From Misgurnus anguillicaudatus (taxonomy: Eukaryota > Chordata > Actinopteri > Cypriniformes > Cobitidae), in the NCBI RefSeq assembly GCF_027580225.2, contig NC_073359.2, positions 11,661,001-11,725,000 on the forward strand: a stretch of 64,000 nt of DNA, given 5' to 3'. Each line of letters starts with the position of its first letter. Within the stretch, counting starts at the first letter, position 1. The translations under genes and the position numbers were made by a program. This document shows, piece after piece, positions 1 through 11,725 of this stretch. The notes beneath the pieces were generated by a model. That model searched no databases and was not told the origin of the DNA. It saw only the letters and a list, made by a program, of their open reading frames with translations.

Positions 1-544
1 GTCTGTGTGCGAGCTTTCTCCCTCCCTATGATGCTGTATGCCCGTGTTCTGTAGTCTATGTAACAACAACAACAACAGTGTATTCTCTTATATTTCTGAA
101 TTTGCACCAAATTGTCTGCGCTATATCACTCGCATTTAAAATCAAGAAATGGCTCAAAACACAACAACAATTATGAGAAGAGCAACAGCAGTAAAGCTAC
201 AATGTAAATGTATGGTGATTTTTGCATATCTAAATCAGGATTTTAGCAGCAGTTAAAGGAACAGCTGGTTGGATAAAAAACGAGGTGATGGGTCATGTTT
301 AGTCACTATTTTATAGGCTACAACAGAACAGATAATATGTAAAATAGCATTCAGTTGTGTTAAAATGCAATATAAGATCAAAGAGTAGATGTGAAACATT
401 TCATATTTCTGTTAAGCATCTACTTTGCACTGGAAGTTTTTATTATTATTTATATTGTTTACATTGTAATTTTTTATTTGGTAACATTTAAGTTATTCAT
501 ATTGTTTATGACACCGATAGGTTCAAAATAAAATGGACACAATG

Positions 545-806
545 AAATAACAAACACTTGAGTTTTTTTTAATTAGTCGTTTAGAATAGTCGACTATTCG
601 AAAAATTAGTCGAAAGATTAGTCGTTAGAAAATTAGTCATTAGTGGCAGCACTAATTTGTATCGGTATCGGCCTTCAAAATCCTTTATCGGTCGGGCTCT
701 AATTTGTAGCTGATGCAGCTGATATGGAATTTTTAACCCGATGCATAGCATCGTTAACTTTTATGCCAATGCACCGAGCGAATCTGGGAATCTTCCCATC
801 CCTAGT
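545..806. mobile_element. remnants of stacked hAT-like elements
   Basis: Three right-hand termini follow each other: one ending near 653 in sequence like ATTAGTGGCAGCACTAA after repeated 'TTAGTCG' motifs, one ending at about 702 (CGGTCGGGCTCTA), and one ending at 806 (CTTCCCATCCCTA). Each resembles the 'TAGRG' style end of vertebrate hAT MITEs. Their left ends are missing, so these are truncated pieces. Confidence 0.45.
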
Positions 807-822
807 GCACAGTCATGTTGGA

Positions 823-1465
823 ACTAGAGGTCGACCGATATGTTTTTTTTCTCTGGCCGATGCTGATTCCGATATTTAGAAATCAGGGCAGCCGATGGCC
901 GATATATGATACCGATTTTCTGGGCCAATTTTCTATTTGTACATAATAATCAAAATGTCCTCATCATTAGCAAATATTTTAAATGCAAAAATTTCACTAT
1001 TTAAGTATTTTGCTAAAAAATGATGACTGGTCTATCTGAAGAGTTTTACAACCTCCTCCGCACCATGCATTTATCTGACACAGATATTACCTGACACTCT
1101 GCTGTCATCATTTCTTGCTCTTTGATCAGTTTTTTACCATGGCATTTATTGCTTTGAAAAATAAAATCCTTCTTTGGTAGACCTCATAAATTATTTAATC
1201 ATCATAAAGTTAACAAAGTAAACGTCTACGTTTTTTAGTGCAAATCTTTCTAAACACATTTACATTCTCATTTCTGAGGCGCTATGAGTGACTGATTGTG
1301 CTGACAGTGACGTCTTGCGAGTTCAAATGTGGACAGATCTGTTGTTTCGACCGTTTATTTAAACGAATTGTTTCAAAGGAGTCAGTTCGGGAATCGGATG
1401 CGTTGTGTGCTAATCCAGGCTGAGCAGCGCAAAACTGTAAACAAAGTGTTATTGTAACTCGTAAC
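823..1465. mobile_element. hAT-like MITE inside the Tc1 copy
   Basis: It begins with TAGAGGTCGACCGATATG and 'GGCCGATGCTGATTCCG', a terminal style common in fish hAT MITEs. Tc1 sequence lies directly on both sides (807-822 and from about 1466). No matching right terminal repeat is visible, so the right part looks deleted or replaced. Confidence 0.5.
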
Positions 1466-2017
1466 AGGAAGGGGCCATCCCCAAAATGTTCCCAGAAAGT
1501 TGGGAGCATGAAATTGTCCAAAATGGGTTGGTATGATGAAGCATTAAGAGTTCCTTTCACTGGAAGGGGCCAAGCCCAACCCCTGAAAAACAACCCCACA
1601 CCATAATCCCTCCTCCAACAAACTTTACACTTGGCACAATGCAGTCAGGCAAGTACCGATCTCCTGGCAACTGCCAAACCCAGACTCGTCTTTTGGATTG
1701 CCAGACAGAGAAGCTAGATTCGTTGCTTCGGATAATACATCTTCCCTGCTCTAGAGTCCAGTGCATCCGGATGCTTTGCATTGACCTTGGTGATGTAAGG
1801 CTTGGATGCAGCTGCTTGGCCATGAAAGCCCATTCCATGAAGCTCTCTATGCACTGTTCTTGAGCTAATCTGAAGGCCACACGAAGTTTGGAGGTCTGTA
1901 GTTATTGACTTTGCAGAAAGTTGATGACTTCTGCGCACTGTGAGCCTTAGCATGCGCTGACCCCCCTCTGTGTGGCCAAGTTGCTGTTGTTCCCAATTGC
2001 TTCCATTGTGTTATAAT

Positions 2018-2457
2018 TAGTGATGCACCGATGTATCGGCCGCCGATATTTATAGGCCGATTTTTGATGAATTTGAAACCATCAGAATATCGGCAATAGC
2101 ACGAGAAAGGCCGATACCGTTTGTTTATTAATTAACTGCATAAAGAAATCCATTATGTGTAAAAAATGAGTAAATGTTGTTAATAAAATAAATGCTGAAT
2201 AGCAAAAACCACCATTGAAGGTTGTCATGCTGTCTTATTATATTTGTTTTAGCTTAATTTGTGCCTCTCTTATTAGGTTGGTCAGTTGAATGTTAATTAG
2301 ATCAAATCCATGTTTAGTAAAAATAATTTGATGCAGAAATAAACTAGCTAATAGACCAACTGTATAGTATTGTATACAAGTGTTTAATATCGGTATTGGC
2401 CAGAAGTTGTCCGTTTAAATCGGTATCGGCCCAAAAAATACTATCGGTGCATCCCTA
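2018..2457. mobile_element. hAT-like MITE, 440 bp, inside the Tc1 copy
   Basis: The terminal inverted repeats are TAGTGATGCACCGAT on the left and ATCGGTGCATCCCTA on the right. A perfect 8-bp target duplication, GTTATAAT, flanks it at 2010-2017 and 2458-2465. Eight-base duplications and this terminal sequence are the hallmark of hAT elements. There is no transposase ORF inside. It splits the N-terminal coding part of the surrounding Tc1 element. Confidence 0.85.
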
Positions 2458-3179
2458 GTTATAATATTACTAACAGTTGACCGTGGAATATTTAGTAGTG
2501 AGGAAATTGCACAGGTGCACAACCTATCACTGTACCACGCTTGAATTCACTGAGCTCCTGAGAATGACCCATTCTTTCACAAATGTTGGTAAAAGCTGTC
2601 TGCATGCTTAGGTGACTGATTTTATACACCTGAGACCATGGAAGTGATTGGAACACTTGAATTCAATGATTTGGAGGGGTGTCCCAAAACTTTTGGCAAT
2701 ATAGTGTATAGATTTTTGGGAGAGTTTGGCAGAACATGCATGCAAATAGGAGGGAAAATTTGTGTGTCAAAGACAACTTCCTTAAGCACCTGCCCTGAAA
2801 TAATTGCTGAAAAGCTTGTCTTTAAGGAACACCCACTTGAAAAATAAAAATACTAACAGGTTACTAGAAATGAAAACGTCTGAGAGTAGTCTTAGTAATC
2901 ACGATCAAATTACATTATGTGAAATGATGAGACACATCAAGCCTGAACATGCAGCATTCCCATTCATTTTTTCTGTCATTTGTTCCAAGTATCATCACAG
3001 CAGTTTTGTTTATACTGGTTTTACATGAATACACAGAGCCATTTTTCCTTAAGGCTAAATCAGAAAAAAAGCAGCTGTTGACTTCTGTTAGAACCTACTA
3101 GAATAAGTTGTTTTTACTAAGTGATCTATATTCAAAGAAATATAGAATCTGGATATACAACTATAACTTTAAGCTTTTT

Positions 3180-3373
3180 TTAAAGGCATAGTTCACCCAA
3201 AAAAGGAAACCGTGTCTTCATTTACTCACCCTAATGTTGTTAAAAACCTGTATTTATTTATTTTGATGAACACAAAGGAAGATATTTTCGGGAATGTTTG
3301 TTATCAGACCGATCAGAAGCCCCATTCACTTCTATAGTATACTATGGAAGTCAATGGGACTTCTGAAAGGTTT
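3180..3373. mobile_element. foldback MITE fragment (TTAAAGG...AGTTCACCC family)
   Basis: It starts TTAAAGGCATAGTTCACCC and runs through 'GATGAACACAAAGGAAGATATT' type sequence to a central palindrome around TATAGTATACTATGGAAGT. The mirrored right half is missing. The complete copy in this window is at 43015-43286. Confidence 0.7.
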
Positions 3374-3650
3374 TGTGTTACTTATTACAAAAAGCAGGTT
3401 GACCTTATTTTCATGACTTTGTGTATCTTCATTTCTATATTTTGTATGCATTTCTATACATATGCTGATATAAGTGGAATATATACACATCTAAAAGCTT
3501 TACATTTGTATATCAAATGCAAAAAAGTAACAATGCAAAAAGCTAATTTGTCTTGTATGGTGATGCGTATTATACCGGAGAAATTAAATAAACCTGTTAT
3601 TAGGTGAATTAACATCCATTTACACCGCCATCTTGGGCATGGTTCTTGCT

Positions 3651-3850
3651 AGAGGAGATACAGCTACGGCCAAATCTCGCGAGAGGTTGGTTTGCGGGAA
3701 GGATTAAGATGAAAAACAGCGGCTCTGGCTAAATAGGATACAGGTACGGCCTAAATCCCGAGAAGTGTTGAGTTTAGGGTAAGGTTAGGATAAGAACAGC
3801 GCTCATTCGGCGAGATTTCACGAGATGTTGGCCGTAGCTGTATCCCCTCT
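3651..3850. mobile_element. short MITE, 200 bp
   Basis: The inverted ends are AGAGGAGATACAGCTACGGCC at 3651 and the reverse complement of AGAGGGGATACAGCTACGGCC ending at 3850. Internal stretches are also partly mirrored. It has no coding potential. A related fragment lies near 38240-38320. It sits about 740 bp downstream of pfn2 exon 1, inside intron 1. Confidence 0.65.
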
Positions 3851-4585
3851 AACCACAACCTCAGGGAATGTACAGCGAGCGAACATTCCTTATTCTTAAA
3901 AGAGTTCACGCACATTTCGCAGCTAAATGACGCGTGTGTGGTGGTATGTTAGTGCGTTTGCGTAGCCGTCTGATTGAATTGAATCGTCTGTTCGCACTAA
4001 CACAACCTCATTTGTAACTAAAACAAAATTTCTTAAGAGTGCTTTAACGTATATAACTAATTGACACCTTTTAACACGTCACGTGTGAGATACTTAAGCT
4101 TTGCTCGATAAAAATAGCTAACTTACCTATGATCTCGTGAGAAACTTAAAAACGAAAATACCTAATGCTTCTTATATAAATAAAAGCTGTGGGTTTTGTT
4201 GCCATTCGTTGTTTTTCTGCACAGGCCTTAGATTTATAACAACCTGAAAAGCAACCTGTCGGGTGTGTTTCAAATCCGTGCGAGTTCCCTACACAGACAG
4301 CATCATATTCGGAAACATTTTTGGCGCGTTCATAGACCCGTGTCATTTTGCACGTTTTTAAATCGCTATTATCATATCGTGCGTTTAAAATCAATTAGTG
4401 CTTATTTTAAATCAGCAGCATTTTTGAAGGTTTTCTGCCTCGTGTTTAGGCACCATAAGGGTAACGTGCCCATGGTGAACACAATGCTGTATTGCTAGTC
4501 AGGTCACTATGTATTGAAACATAAACACAATCATAGCCCATCACTAAAGATAGCACAAATAATATTGGTAATAACGCTTATTTAC

Positions 4586-4717
4586 CGTGATGTTTACGAA
4601 TGTTCCCCCCTCCTGCGCTGCCCATACGTATTTAGAGTCTGAGTTGTACCCAACAATGGCGGAGTCCTGGCAGCTGCCATCCGACATCAGGTTATCCACG
4701 TAGCTCTGCCACGACAT
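4586..4717 (-). CDS. pfn2: profilin 2, coding exon 1 (partial gene)
   Basis: Read on the minus strand, the ATG at 4717-4715 opens 44 codons beginning [14 protein letters not shown] and ending GGTFVNIT. This is the conserved N-terminal helix and first strands of vertebrate profilins, an actin-monomer and poly-proline binding family of about 140 residues. The exon stops at a splice donor (ACG then GTAAAT, donor at 4585-4584), where vertebrate profilin exon 1 also ends. The remaining two coding exons, carrying most of the actin-binding face, were not found in 1-4585 and presumably lie left of the window. I choose PFN2 over PFN1 because the human PFN2 gene lies next to and divergent from TSC22D2, as here; the first 44 residues alone do not separate the paralogues firmly. 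Confidence 0.87.
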
Positions 4718-6083
4718 ATTCGCCTTCTGGTGTCAGACACACACGCTATCTTTAAAAACAAAGGACTGTCAGTCTTGTACGGCCTAGGTTTGCGGTAACC
4801 GTATATTTTGATGTCCCGCACACCCCCTTCACTAACGTGAGTTTGAGCTGCAGACTCCCGGCTGTAAGGACGCTAGGGTGTAGTCCCTTAGATATCCCTC
4901 CGCGCAGGCGTGCCTAGGCTGCAGTCCTTTTAGGAACGATTGACGCGGATGAATACGTTCCGAGTAGACATAATAAAGGTGGAGTGGTTAGGCACTTTGT
5001 TTAAAAGTTAGCTACTGTTGCTTGGAAGATTTACTGCTGTAAAAAACACGATGCAACAGGTTATTGATTTACCAGATTTTTTTCCATTACCTGTTTAAAT
5101 TACCTGATATTTTTTACAGCTTAAGGTATCATGCACCACATTTAAAGCTTCCATTTTGAGATGTCCAAAGTACTTCCTTGTCATTGATCCATCTGTAAAA
5201 TTATGAAACCTCGCAATATCAGTGATATTTATTGTGCATCACAAATAAATGTTTTGGACACAGCAAACCAAATAAAGGGTGCATGGCAGGCATAGAAAAA
5301 ATGAGAAACTGGTTGCATTTATTGAAATCATATAAATTCTGTCTAAATGTGAGACTTTTAAAAACTTTACCCTGATAAAGTATAATGGAAATTAAATTAA
5401 GGGATTGATAAAACTGATAAAAGTTATAACCAGTTAAATGATACCAGAGACATTTTCTGAATTGTAGCTGCCGTATCATGGCGTATTGCGGCCTCTTGTG
5501 GTCAAACCATGTAATTTCATAATTTGATGACAGTTTTTATTGATAATTTTAGTACAATTTTTAATATTTATTTTAATTTTACTTTTAGTTTTTTTAATTC
5601 TCCAAAATATCTGAGTTTATTATGCATTCCAGGAGTTTTAGTGAAAAATACGTGATCCTGTCTGTGAGGTAAAAGTCTCACCACTCAGTCAATATATTTT
5701 CACAAAATGTAGAAAACAATAACCCCCCCCCAAAAAAATATATATATATATATTTTACATTTATGCTTTTTAAAGCAATATAGCAGAATTTCTAACATTG
5801 ATATTCACAATTGATCCACACAGTGCACTACACATTTGTTTCATATGTAAAGGGATACTCAAGACAAAAATGAAAAATCTGTCATTATTTACTTCATGGG
5901 AACAAAGCAATAGCTGCTGCTCATTTCCGTATTAAATGACTAAAGCTGTCAGTCACTATCATTTTATCTATCACTTCCTTTTGGTTTCATGGAAGAATAA
6001 AATAATATCATGCTTTGGAACAACATGGGGGGTGACTAAATGATGACAGAATTCAAGATTCAACAAGCCCTTATTCTTCCAAG
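4718..6083. other. pfn2 5' flank and spacer
   Basis: The first few hundred bases past the pfn2 start codon (4718-4980) are GC-richer and hold the presumed 5'UTR and promoter of pfn2 on the minus strand. No TATA box or transcription start can be fixed. 5000-6083 is AT-rich spacer with a short poly-C/poly-A and (TA)n run near 5723-5752 and nothing else I recognise. Confidence 0.4.
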
Positions 6084-7109
6084 TTAAAGGTGCCAAGGAA
6101 TGCATTGAAATAATATGTTAAATTGTTCTTTGATATTTACATAGAAGTTATGTAACTATTAAATGCAAAAATTATCCGGACAAGTTTTTACATGTCCATT
6201 TACAACCCTAATATTTGTCCTCTGAATGAAATTGTCTATTTTTGCCCTATTTGAATAATAATGTTGAGCTCTCCTCTGCGGCTCATGTCAGTAGCTCACA
6301 TTAGTAAACAGACCTTTTTGAGCCTGTATCAGATCAAAATACAGATTTTGTGGAACAACTTATTGTTTGGAGATTGTTAATAGAGGTTTCTGAGTGTTTT
6401 TTTTTTAGTATGGACTTGCAAAACGTAACTGTAAAGTCAACAGTAGAACTTCAGCCTAAACACTAGCATATAGCATTAATTAGCATGTATAGTGCAGTTA
6501 CAACTTTGTTTTTAGCATTTCAACAACTTTGTAATTAATTTAATATTGAGGCGTACATTTTGACTATCATGTCACAGTCGGTGTTATGTTGACATTGACC
6601 TGTTTTCCAGCAGTCTTTTGCACGAGGTTTACATAAGAATAAGGAAGCAAACACATTTGAGGCTCACGATATGTCATTACCAGGCCCAAACGGAATCTGC
6701 GCCTGCAGATTTCTGCGGAAAATTCTGCGGAATTCCGTGGATTTAATGCCCGTCATTAACAAGCACATGTATCCCACGCATAAACCCTGTGTGTGCTGTT
6801 TGCTGTGATAGTTTTTAATTATAGAGAACAAGAACCGTCTGATATTTGAGATTAAATAAAACTTACAGCAGAGTTAAGGAAATCTCACTTGACGTGTGAG
6901 ACGACAGTCAGCAGTCAGCACATGATCATTTCAAATCCTTTTACAAGACGAATGCTCTTTATATGTTTAAAATAAAGCTTACATTTCATTGAAAAAATGA
7001 TGAAATTCGTATATATATTCATAATGAGAATGTATTAACAAGCTTTTTATTCTGCCATAATAACACAATAAACATTAATAATTTTATATACAAAATTTAA
7101 TTCTATCTT

Positions 7110-7494
7110 CCCTGCTAGAAAAAAACAATAGACACCATCACAGAAATTCTATTGGTTTTATTGGGAATTTTATCGGTTCTAATGGAATATGGCCAAAACA
7201 CACTTCGTGTATTGGTCTTTGTTGGTCTCTATAATGGTATGTATTGGTTCTATTGGTTCTATGTATAGGTTCTAATGGAATATGGCCAAAACACACTTCG
7301 TGTATTGGTCTTTGTTGGTCTCTATAATGGTATGTATTGGTTCTATTGGTTCTATGTATAGGTTCTAATGGAATATGGCCCAAAACACACTACAGTGTAG
7401 TGATTTTAATGGTAAAAGCTAATGGTTCCTATTGGTATTTTAATGGAAACCATTAGAATTTTCTGTAATGGTTTTATTGTTTTTTTCAGCAGGG
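7110..7494. mobile_element. MITE with internal 93-bp tandem repeat
   Basis: The inverted ends are CCCTGCTAGAAAAAAACAATA on the left and, reverse-complemented, CCCTGCTGAAAAAAACAATA on the right, each followed by a similar 'CAGAAATTCTATTGG' block. It is the innermost of three nested layers. Confidence 0.65.
7175..7382. repeat. 93-bp tandem repeat, about 2.2 copies
   Basis: The block starting GGTTCTAATGGAATATGGCC recurs at 7175, 7268 and 7361 with almost no change, a 93-bp period. Because 93 is a multiple of three, an 81-codon minus-strand ORF reads through it with a repeated 31-residue unit. I take that ORF as a by-product, not a gene. Confidence 0.85.
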
Positions 7495-7776
7495 TTGACA
7501 TGCACATTATCTGGTTCATGTTGGTCCAGTTTAATTCAGAGGACTCATTGGTTTGGTGTATTCATTTTTATTGTAAGCCTTTAAAAAAAGAATTATTTTA
7601 GGTGCAATTTTGTAATATTTACTGCTTAAATTCTCTAATATCTTTTTAAAACATTTAAAACCATCCCGCAGATTTTTCCAAAAAAATTCCACAGAAAAAG
7701 CCAAAAAGTCCACAGATTCCATCTGGCCCTGGTCATCACCATGTACGGAGCTCTCATTATTCATCTATGCCTAGTT

Positions 7777-8935
7777 TAACCCCTTAGGTGGCACAAATAC
7801 CCTTTGAGTGGGGGGGGGTGAAAATGTGATATACATCTTCAAATTAATATAACTCTGGCCTTTTTTGGTCTAAAAGCCCAATCTTGGTCTTGTTTTTGGG
7901 GGATTTCACAGAAATGTCAGGAGGTGAAAATATTAAATAAATAAATTGTTATAGCAGTTTACATTTATTTTAATAAATAAAAATAATTCCATAACATATT
8001 AATTTTATAAATAAAATTATAAAAATGTAAACGTTTCACAAAAGTAATAATGCAAACATGAAGCCATAAGTCTCAAGTAGTTCTGATCCAAATTTCAAGT
8101 TAAAATCACAAAAAAATGAGGTTTGTGTCACACTTTTTGTGGTTTTACCAACAACGGCCACTAGGTGTCAACGGTTTGCAGCATACTCTTGTCACAAATT
8201 ATTCAATTACTGTCACTGCATTATTATTACTGCAAAAAGGTTTTGAAATATGAAAACTACATTCTTAGAGCTTTCCAGTGATATATAGTTTGTCATGATT
8301 TTGTAGGTTTTGAGTAGGGGTTTAGTGTTATAAATATGTAAAAACAAATTAGGCCTACCTGTGGCCCCGTGAAATTTTAGAAACTGACTCTCACTACGTC
8401 ATAATTCTCCCAAATTGGCAATGAAATATGAAAACTACACACTTGGAGCTTTCCAACAATATTTTGTCAAAATTGTTTAGGTTTAGAACAGTGTATTAGT
8501 GATACAAATATATAACAACAACGTGGGCCCACCTGTATACCCGTGGCATTTTAGAAAATGGCTATGTCATTCCTTTACCACAATGGTGATGATAAATGAA
8601 ATGTACACCCTTAGAGCTTTCAAATGATATATAGTTTGTCATGATTGGATAAGAATTCACATGAAAAAAAAGAAAGAAGTAAATGTAGGCATCCCACTGG
8701 CGGGACAGTGACATTTCGCAGAATATAAATATTTTGAGGTGCACTATCTTTATAATTGAATCAATTACTCTCCCTACATTATTTATTTTATAAAACACTT
8801 GTTGAAATATGTATTCTAGAGGCTTAGACCTTTCCAAAAATATATTGTTTGTTGTGATATACATAAAATTTATATGGAAAATATTGAAGTAAACTTGTCC
8901 CGCTCACGGGACAGCGCCACTGAAGGGGTCAGTTT
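7777..8935. mobile_element. MITE-like element with about 175-bp internal periodicity
   Basis: The outer ends are inverted: CCCCTTAGGTGGC near 7780 and, reverse-complemented, CCCCTTCAGTGGCGC at about 8930. Inside, a block containing 'GCTTTCCARTGATATATAGTTTGTCATGATT' style sequence recurs near 8291, 8461, 8634 and 8848. An inverted relative lies at 18284-19070. There is no credible ORF. Confidence 0.55.
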
Positions 8936-10737
8936 TTATTCTATGGCAAGTTACTTTGAGCCAGATATAACCTGACCTCACAAAAGTCAGTGAGTAACTT
9001 CCCAGTTTAGTGGTTAAATTTAGAGAAACTCCCTCTCAACTTTTTATATCTTGGAAATGTTCAGTATGATCCGGCCTAAACCACGGTATGTTTCTATTAC
9101 AGTGTGTCCAGCTCAGAAAACAAAGCTTGTCTGTATATATATGGACATGACAAATAGCACCTGTCTTAGGACGATTGATGCAAAGCCCTCAAAAGGGAAA
9201 TGCAGACTGATTTCAGAACATAACACACATAAATGCAGCCAGCTAAAACAACAATCGTGTTCTGCTCACCGCAGGACCCAAGCAAATACAATAAACATTT
9301 TCATGTGTTGTGTAACTTCCGGGTTACGCTAAGAATTTAGATATCAGAAGACCACTTATGTTGAAATTCGAAATATTTGTGATATTCTCTTTTTAACTAT
9401 ATTATAGATTTATAAATACATTTACAACTTATTTTGACAGCAATTAGTGTTTAGTTTGTGTTTTAATCGTAATTGAAAAGTTTTTGTTTTTTTCAGCATG
9501 TACATTTCACTGCTGTTTGGATTGGGCAGCAAAGAGGATGGGCAAGCACAAAAGCAAAACAAACGCCGCCCCCCCTACATATTGGAATAGCCTCACACCT
9601 AAAATATTGGCCTAAACTAATAAACAAATTCCAGTAAAGATGTTTCTGTCTACACTAACTGCATTCCTTCTCGCCCCCTGCATGAACTTTCTCTGAAAGG
9701 CTAAACAAAGACGAAATTGTGTTCTTCAACATAGTTTGACTATAAGAAACACTGAGCCAAAAATGCACGTACACATTAAAAATATCCTCTGTTTACCAAA
9801 AACCCAGTGACCTGGCTTAAATATTGGACTTTGTTGCTTATTATAACACTATATAACACTATTACAGACATGAATGATGCCTTATGTTGTAGTCTACTCA
9901 CTTATCTAAGCAAATATAACTAACTTACAATAAAGGAGGGACCGGAGCTCTAGACCAGAATATCATAAAGACGGTGGTGGGCTCATCTGATTTTCCAGTA
10001 AGCAACCACATAGACCCTGGTTAGCCAAGCAATACACTTAAAACACTTTGGCAACCACAAAACATTTTTGATCAAACACACTAGCACTGTGGCAATGACT
10101 TGCATTGAATAAGCACCATTTTTTAAAATGTAGTTTGTCAAAAAATTATACTTTGCTTTGTTTGATCATTTTAATATATGCAAATCTTAATTGCCGAAAA
10201 ATGGAAAATAGTGTAAAATTAAAATTTATTTTGACCTCTATTCTTTGCATGCTTTACAAGGATATAATCAAATTCAATGATTTTCCCATAAATACACTCC
10301 CATATACAATATTTTCTCTTTGATAAAAATTTGTGAAAGGTTTGGGACGGGGCAACAATGGAAGGTGGACGAAACAACAGTTTAGACCAGCACTTTCTCA
10401 ACCAGGTGAGGGCCCACTAGGGGGTCTTAACAAACTTCTAAGGGGGACCTAAAGTTATGAAAAATAAAATGTGAATGGGGGGCATTTTTAAATATTTTTT
10501 AAGTATATTTGACTATACTTGAAGTGAAAATGGTTGAAAACCCCCTGTTTGGACCATTCCACTTTTTGATTGGTTGATAGGTCACAGGTGATACAGTCAC
10601 GATTTGAGGTGAACTTTCATTACCGACTGCATTTTACCAGCAATGAAAGCAAATATTCCAAAATTTTAAATAGTAAATTATATTTAATACAAACCTTGTC
10701 CTTATGCCTTATAAGGAGCAGTTTCCCTGACAGGGAT
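8936..10737. other. spacer without recognised genes
   Basis: I see no gene and no repeat with clear ends in this stretch. A few short ORFs (for example 9051-9332) have no recognisable protein content. It lies between pfn2 and tsc22d2. Confidence 0.4.
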
Positions 10738-11696
10738 TTAAAGGGACAATAAGTAGGATTTATCCCCATTTAGTGGTGAAATTGTATTTTGCATTCAAAT
10801 GAATAGTGCTCTCTAGCGCCTCGCTTTTCCAAATGCGTGTTGCAACTACGGTAGCCGTTATGTAATCACTGATCTTCTTATCCGTTTCAGCTGGTTTACG
10901 TGTTCTGAATGAAAACGCATTGTGGAAACGCATTGGTAGGCTTGTGTTTTTTGTCCCTCTCTGCTATTATAGTTTATCAATACGACATGTAAGCCTCCTT
11001 GGACTTACCCGTTCAATGTAAGTAAAGAGAACTAAATCTAAGCTTACAAAGAAAAGTCAGATCTTTGGCAGAGGTCATATTTATGAATAAAGACATTGAT
11101 TTGGATTAATAGAGACAGAGCGCACCGCCTCATAACCTGAGGACCACGCCCGCCGGGGGGGGGGGCAGTCCATTCGTCTCCGTTGACTTTGTGTTGCGGG
11201 GGGCTGCCTTCTTGTCATTTCTGGCTTGTAGCAAAAACAGAATAATGTCTAAAAGATGCTGTGTGACAAGGTGCACAACCAACAAGCCAAAAAAACAGAA
11301 ATAAGTCTTTATAAGCTGTCGACCCCAAAATATGAGCGTTTAAAGACACAAAAGTGGAAAACAGGCAAATTTTTATTGTACTACAGAACTGCAAACACTA
11401 TAGGCAAACGTAGTCGGCGATCCACTTTTTTCACCTTAAAGGCTGGGTTTTACGGCTCAACAGCTTATAAAAACTTATTTCTGGGTTTTTTGGCTTGTTA
11501 GCTGTACACATTGTCACACAGCAGCTTTTAGGCTGTTTTTGTTATAAGCCAGAAATGACAAGGAGGTGGCCTCTCGCAATACAAAGTCAATGGAGACGGC
11601 TGGATTGGTTTCCCCCAGGTGGTCGTGGTTTTCAAATTAGCATAACTGCGCTCTGTCTCTATAAAACGCTTAACACCCTACTTACTGTCCCTTTAA
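10738..11696. mobile_element. TTAA-bounded MITE, copy 1 (carries a nested element)
   Basis: The ends are TTAAAGGGACAATAAGTAGG on the left and the mirrored CCTACTTACTGTCCCTTTAA on the right, with TTAA at both borders (10738-10741 and 11693-11696). The first 230 bases or so are nearly identical to copy 2 at 11726. Compared with copy 2 it has an extra 550-bp insertion at 11111-11660. Confidence 0.8.
11111..11660. mobile_element. foldback element nested in TTAA MITE copy 1
   Basis: The inverted ends are AGAGACAGAGCGC on the left and GCGCTCTGTCTCT on the right, with further mirrored sequence inside ('GTCATTTCTGGCTTGTA' versus 'AAGCCAGAAATGACAAGG'). Copy 2 of the host (around 12580) has the uninterrupted sequence, which fixes the insertion point to a TA/AT dinucleotide. 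A degenerate reading frame from 11245 begins MSKRCCVTRC and, after a frameshift, continues ISLYKLSTPKYERLK. This vaguely recalls a THAP zinc-finger start but is too weak to name. Confidence 0.65.
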
Positions 11697-11725
11697 AGTC
11701 CCAAACTAAAATGCATGTTGCTGCC

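Larger units (their letters stand above)
807..2707 (-). mobile_element. Tc1-like element, interrupted twice, transposase degenerate
   Basis: The right end (2680-2707) reads as a Tc1 terminal repeat ('TTTTGGCAATATAGTGTA' on the plus strand). Minus-strand pieces encode Tc1 transposase: an HTH-like segment with [10 protein letters not shown] and [10 protein letters not shown] (1714-1953), then [20 protein letters not shown] and PILDNFMLPTFW down to about 1467. The element resumes at 807-822 ('GTGCACAGTCATGTTGG'), exactly where the coding sequence should continue past a second insertion. The piece left of 807, with the transposase C-terminus and the other terminal repeat, is missing. It is broken by frameshifts and two hAT-type insertions and cannot be functional. 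Confidence 0.8.
1..4585 (-). other. pfn2: pfn2 intron 1 (incomplete)
   Basis: The stretch starts at the donor of pfn2 exon 1 and holds no recognisable profilin exon 2 on the minus strand. 1-540 shows only AT-rich sequence. 541-2707 is a pile of nested transposons. 2708-3179 shows nothing recognisable. 3180-3373 and 3651-3850 are small MITEs. 3851-4585 shows nothing beyond ordinary sequence flanking the exon. Confidence 0.7.
6681..7731. mobile_element. hAT-like element, 1051 bp, nested
   Basis: The ends are CAGGCCCAAACGGAATCTG on the left and, reverse-complemented, CAGGGCCAGATGGAATCTG on the right. The 8-bp flanks are GTCATTAC (6673-6680) and GTCATCAC (7732-7739), one mismatch. It sits inside the 6084-7776 element and itself holds a MITE at 7110-7494. 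No transposase ORF is present. Confidence 0.78.
6084..7776. mobile_element. TTAA-bounded element carrying a nested hAT element
   Basis: It starts TTAAAGGTGCCAAGG and is the reverse-orientation relative of the element at 46402-47098. Shared blocks include 'GTATCAGA' followed by 'AAGTCAACAGTAGAACTTCAG'-type sequence and 'GAGGCTCACGATATGTCATTACC'. After the inserted hAT element (6681-7731) the same family resumes ('ACTCATCTATGCCTAG' type sequence at 7732-7776). The far end is cut off by the next repeat at about 7777. Confidence 0.65.

Noticed and set aside
1..4585. pfn2 exons 2 and 3
   Set aside because: Searched the minus strand for profilin blocks (such as VGKDRE and SVIRDSL type sequence) and saw none; they probably lie outside the window.
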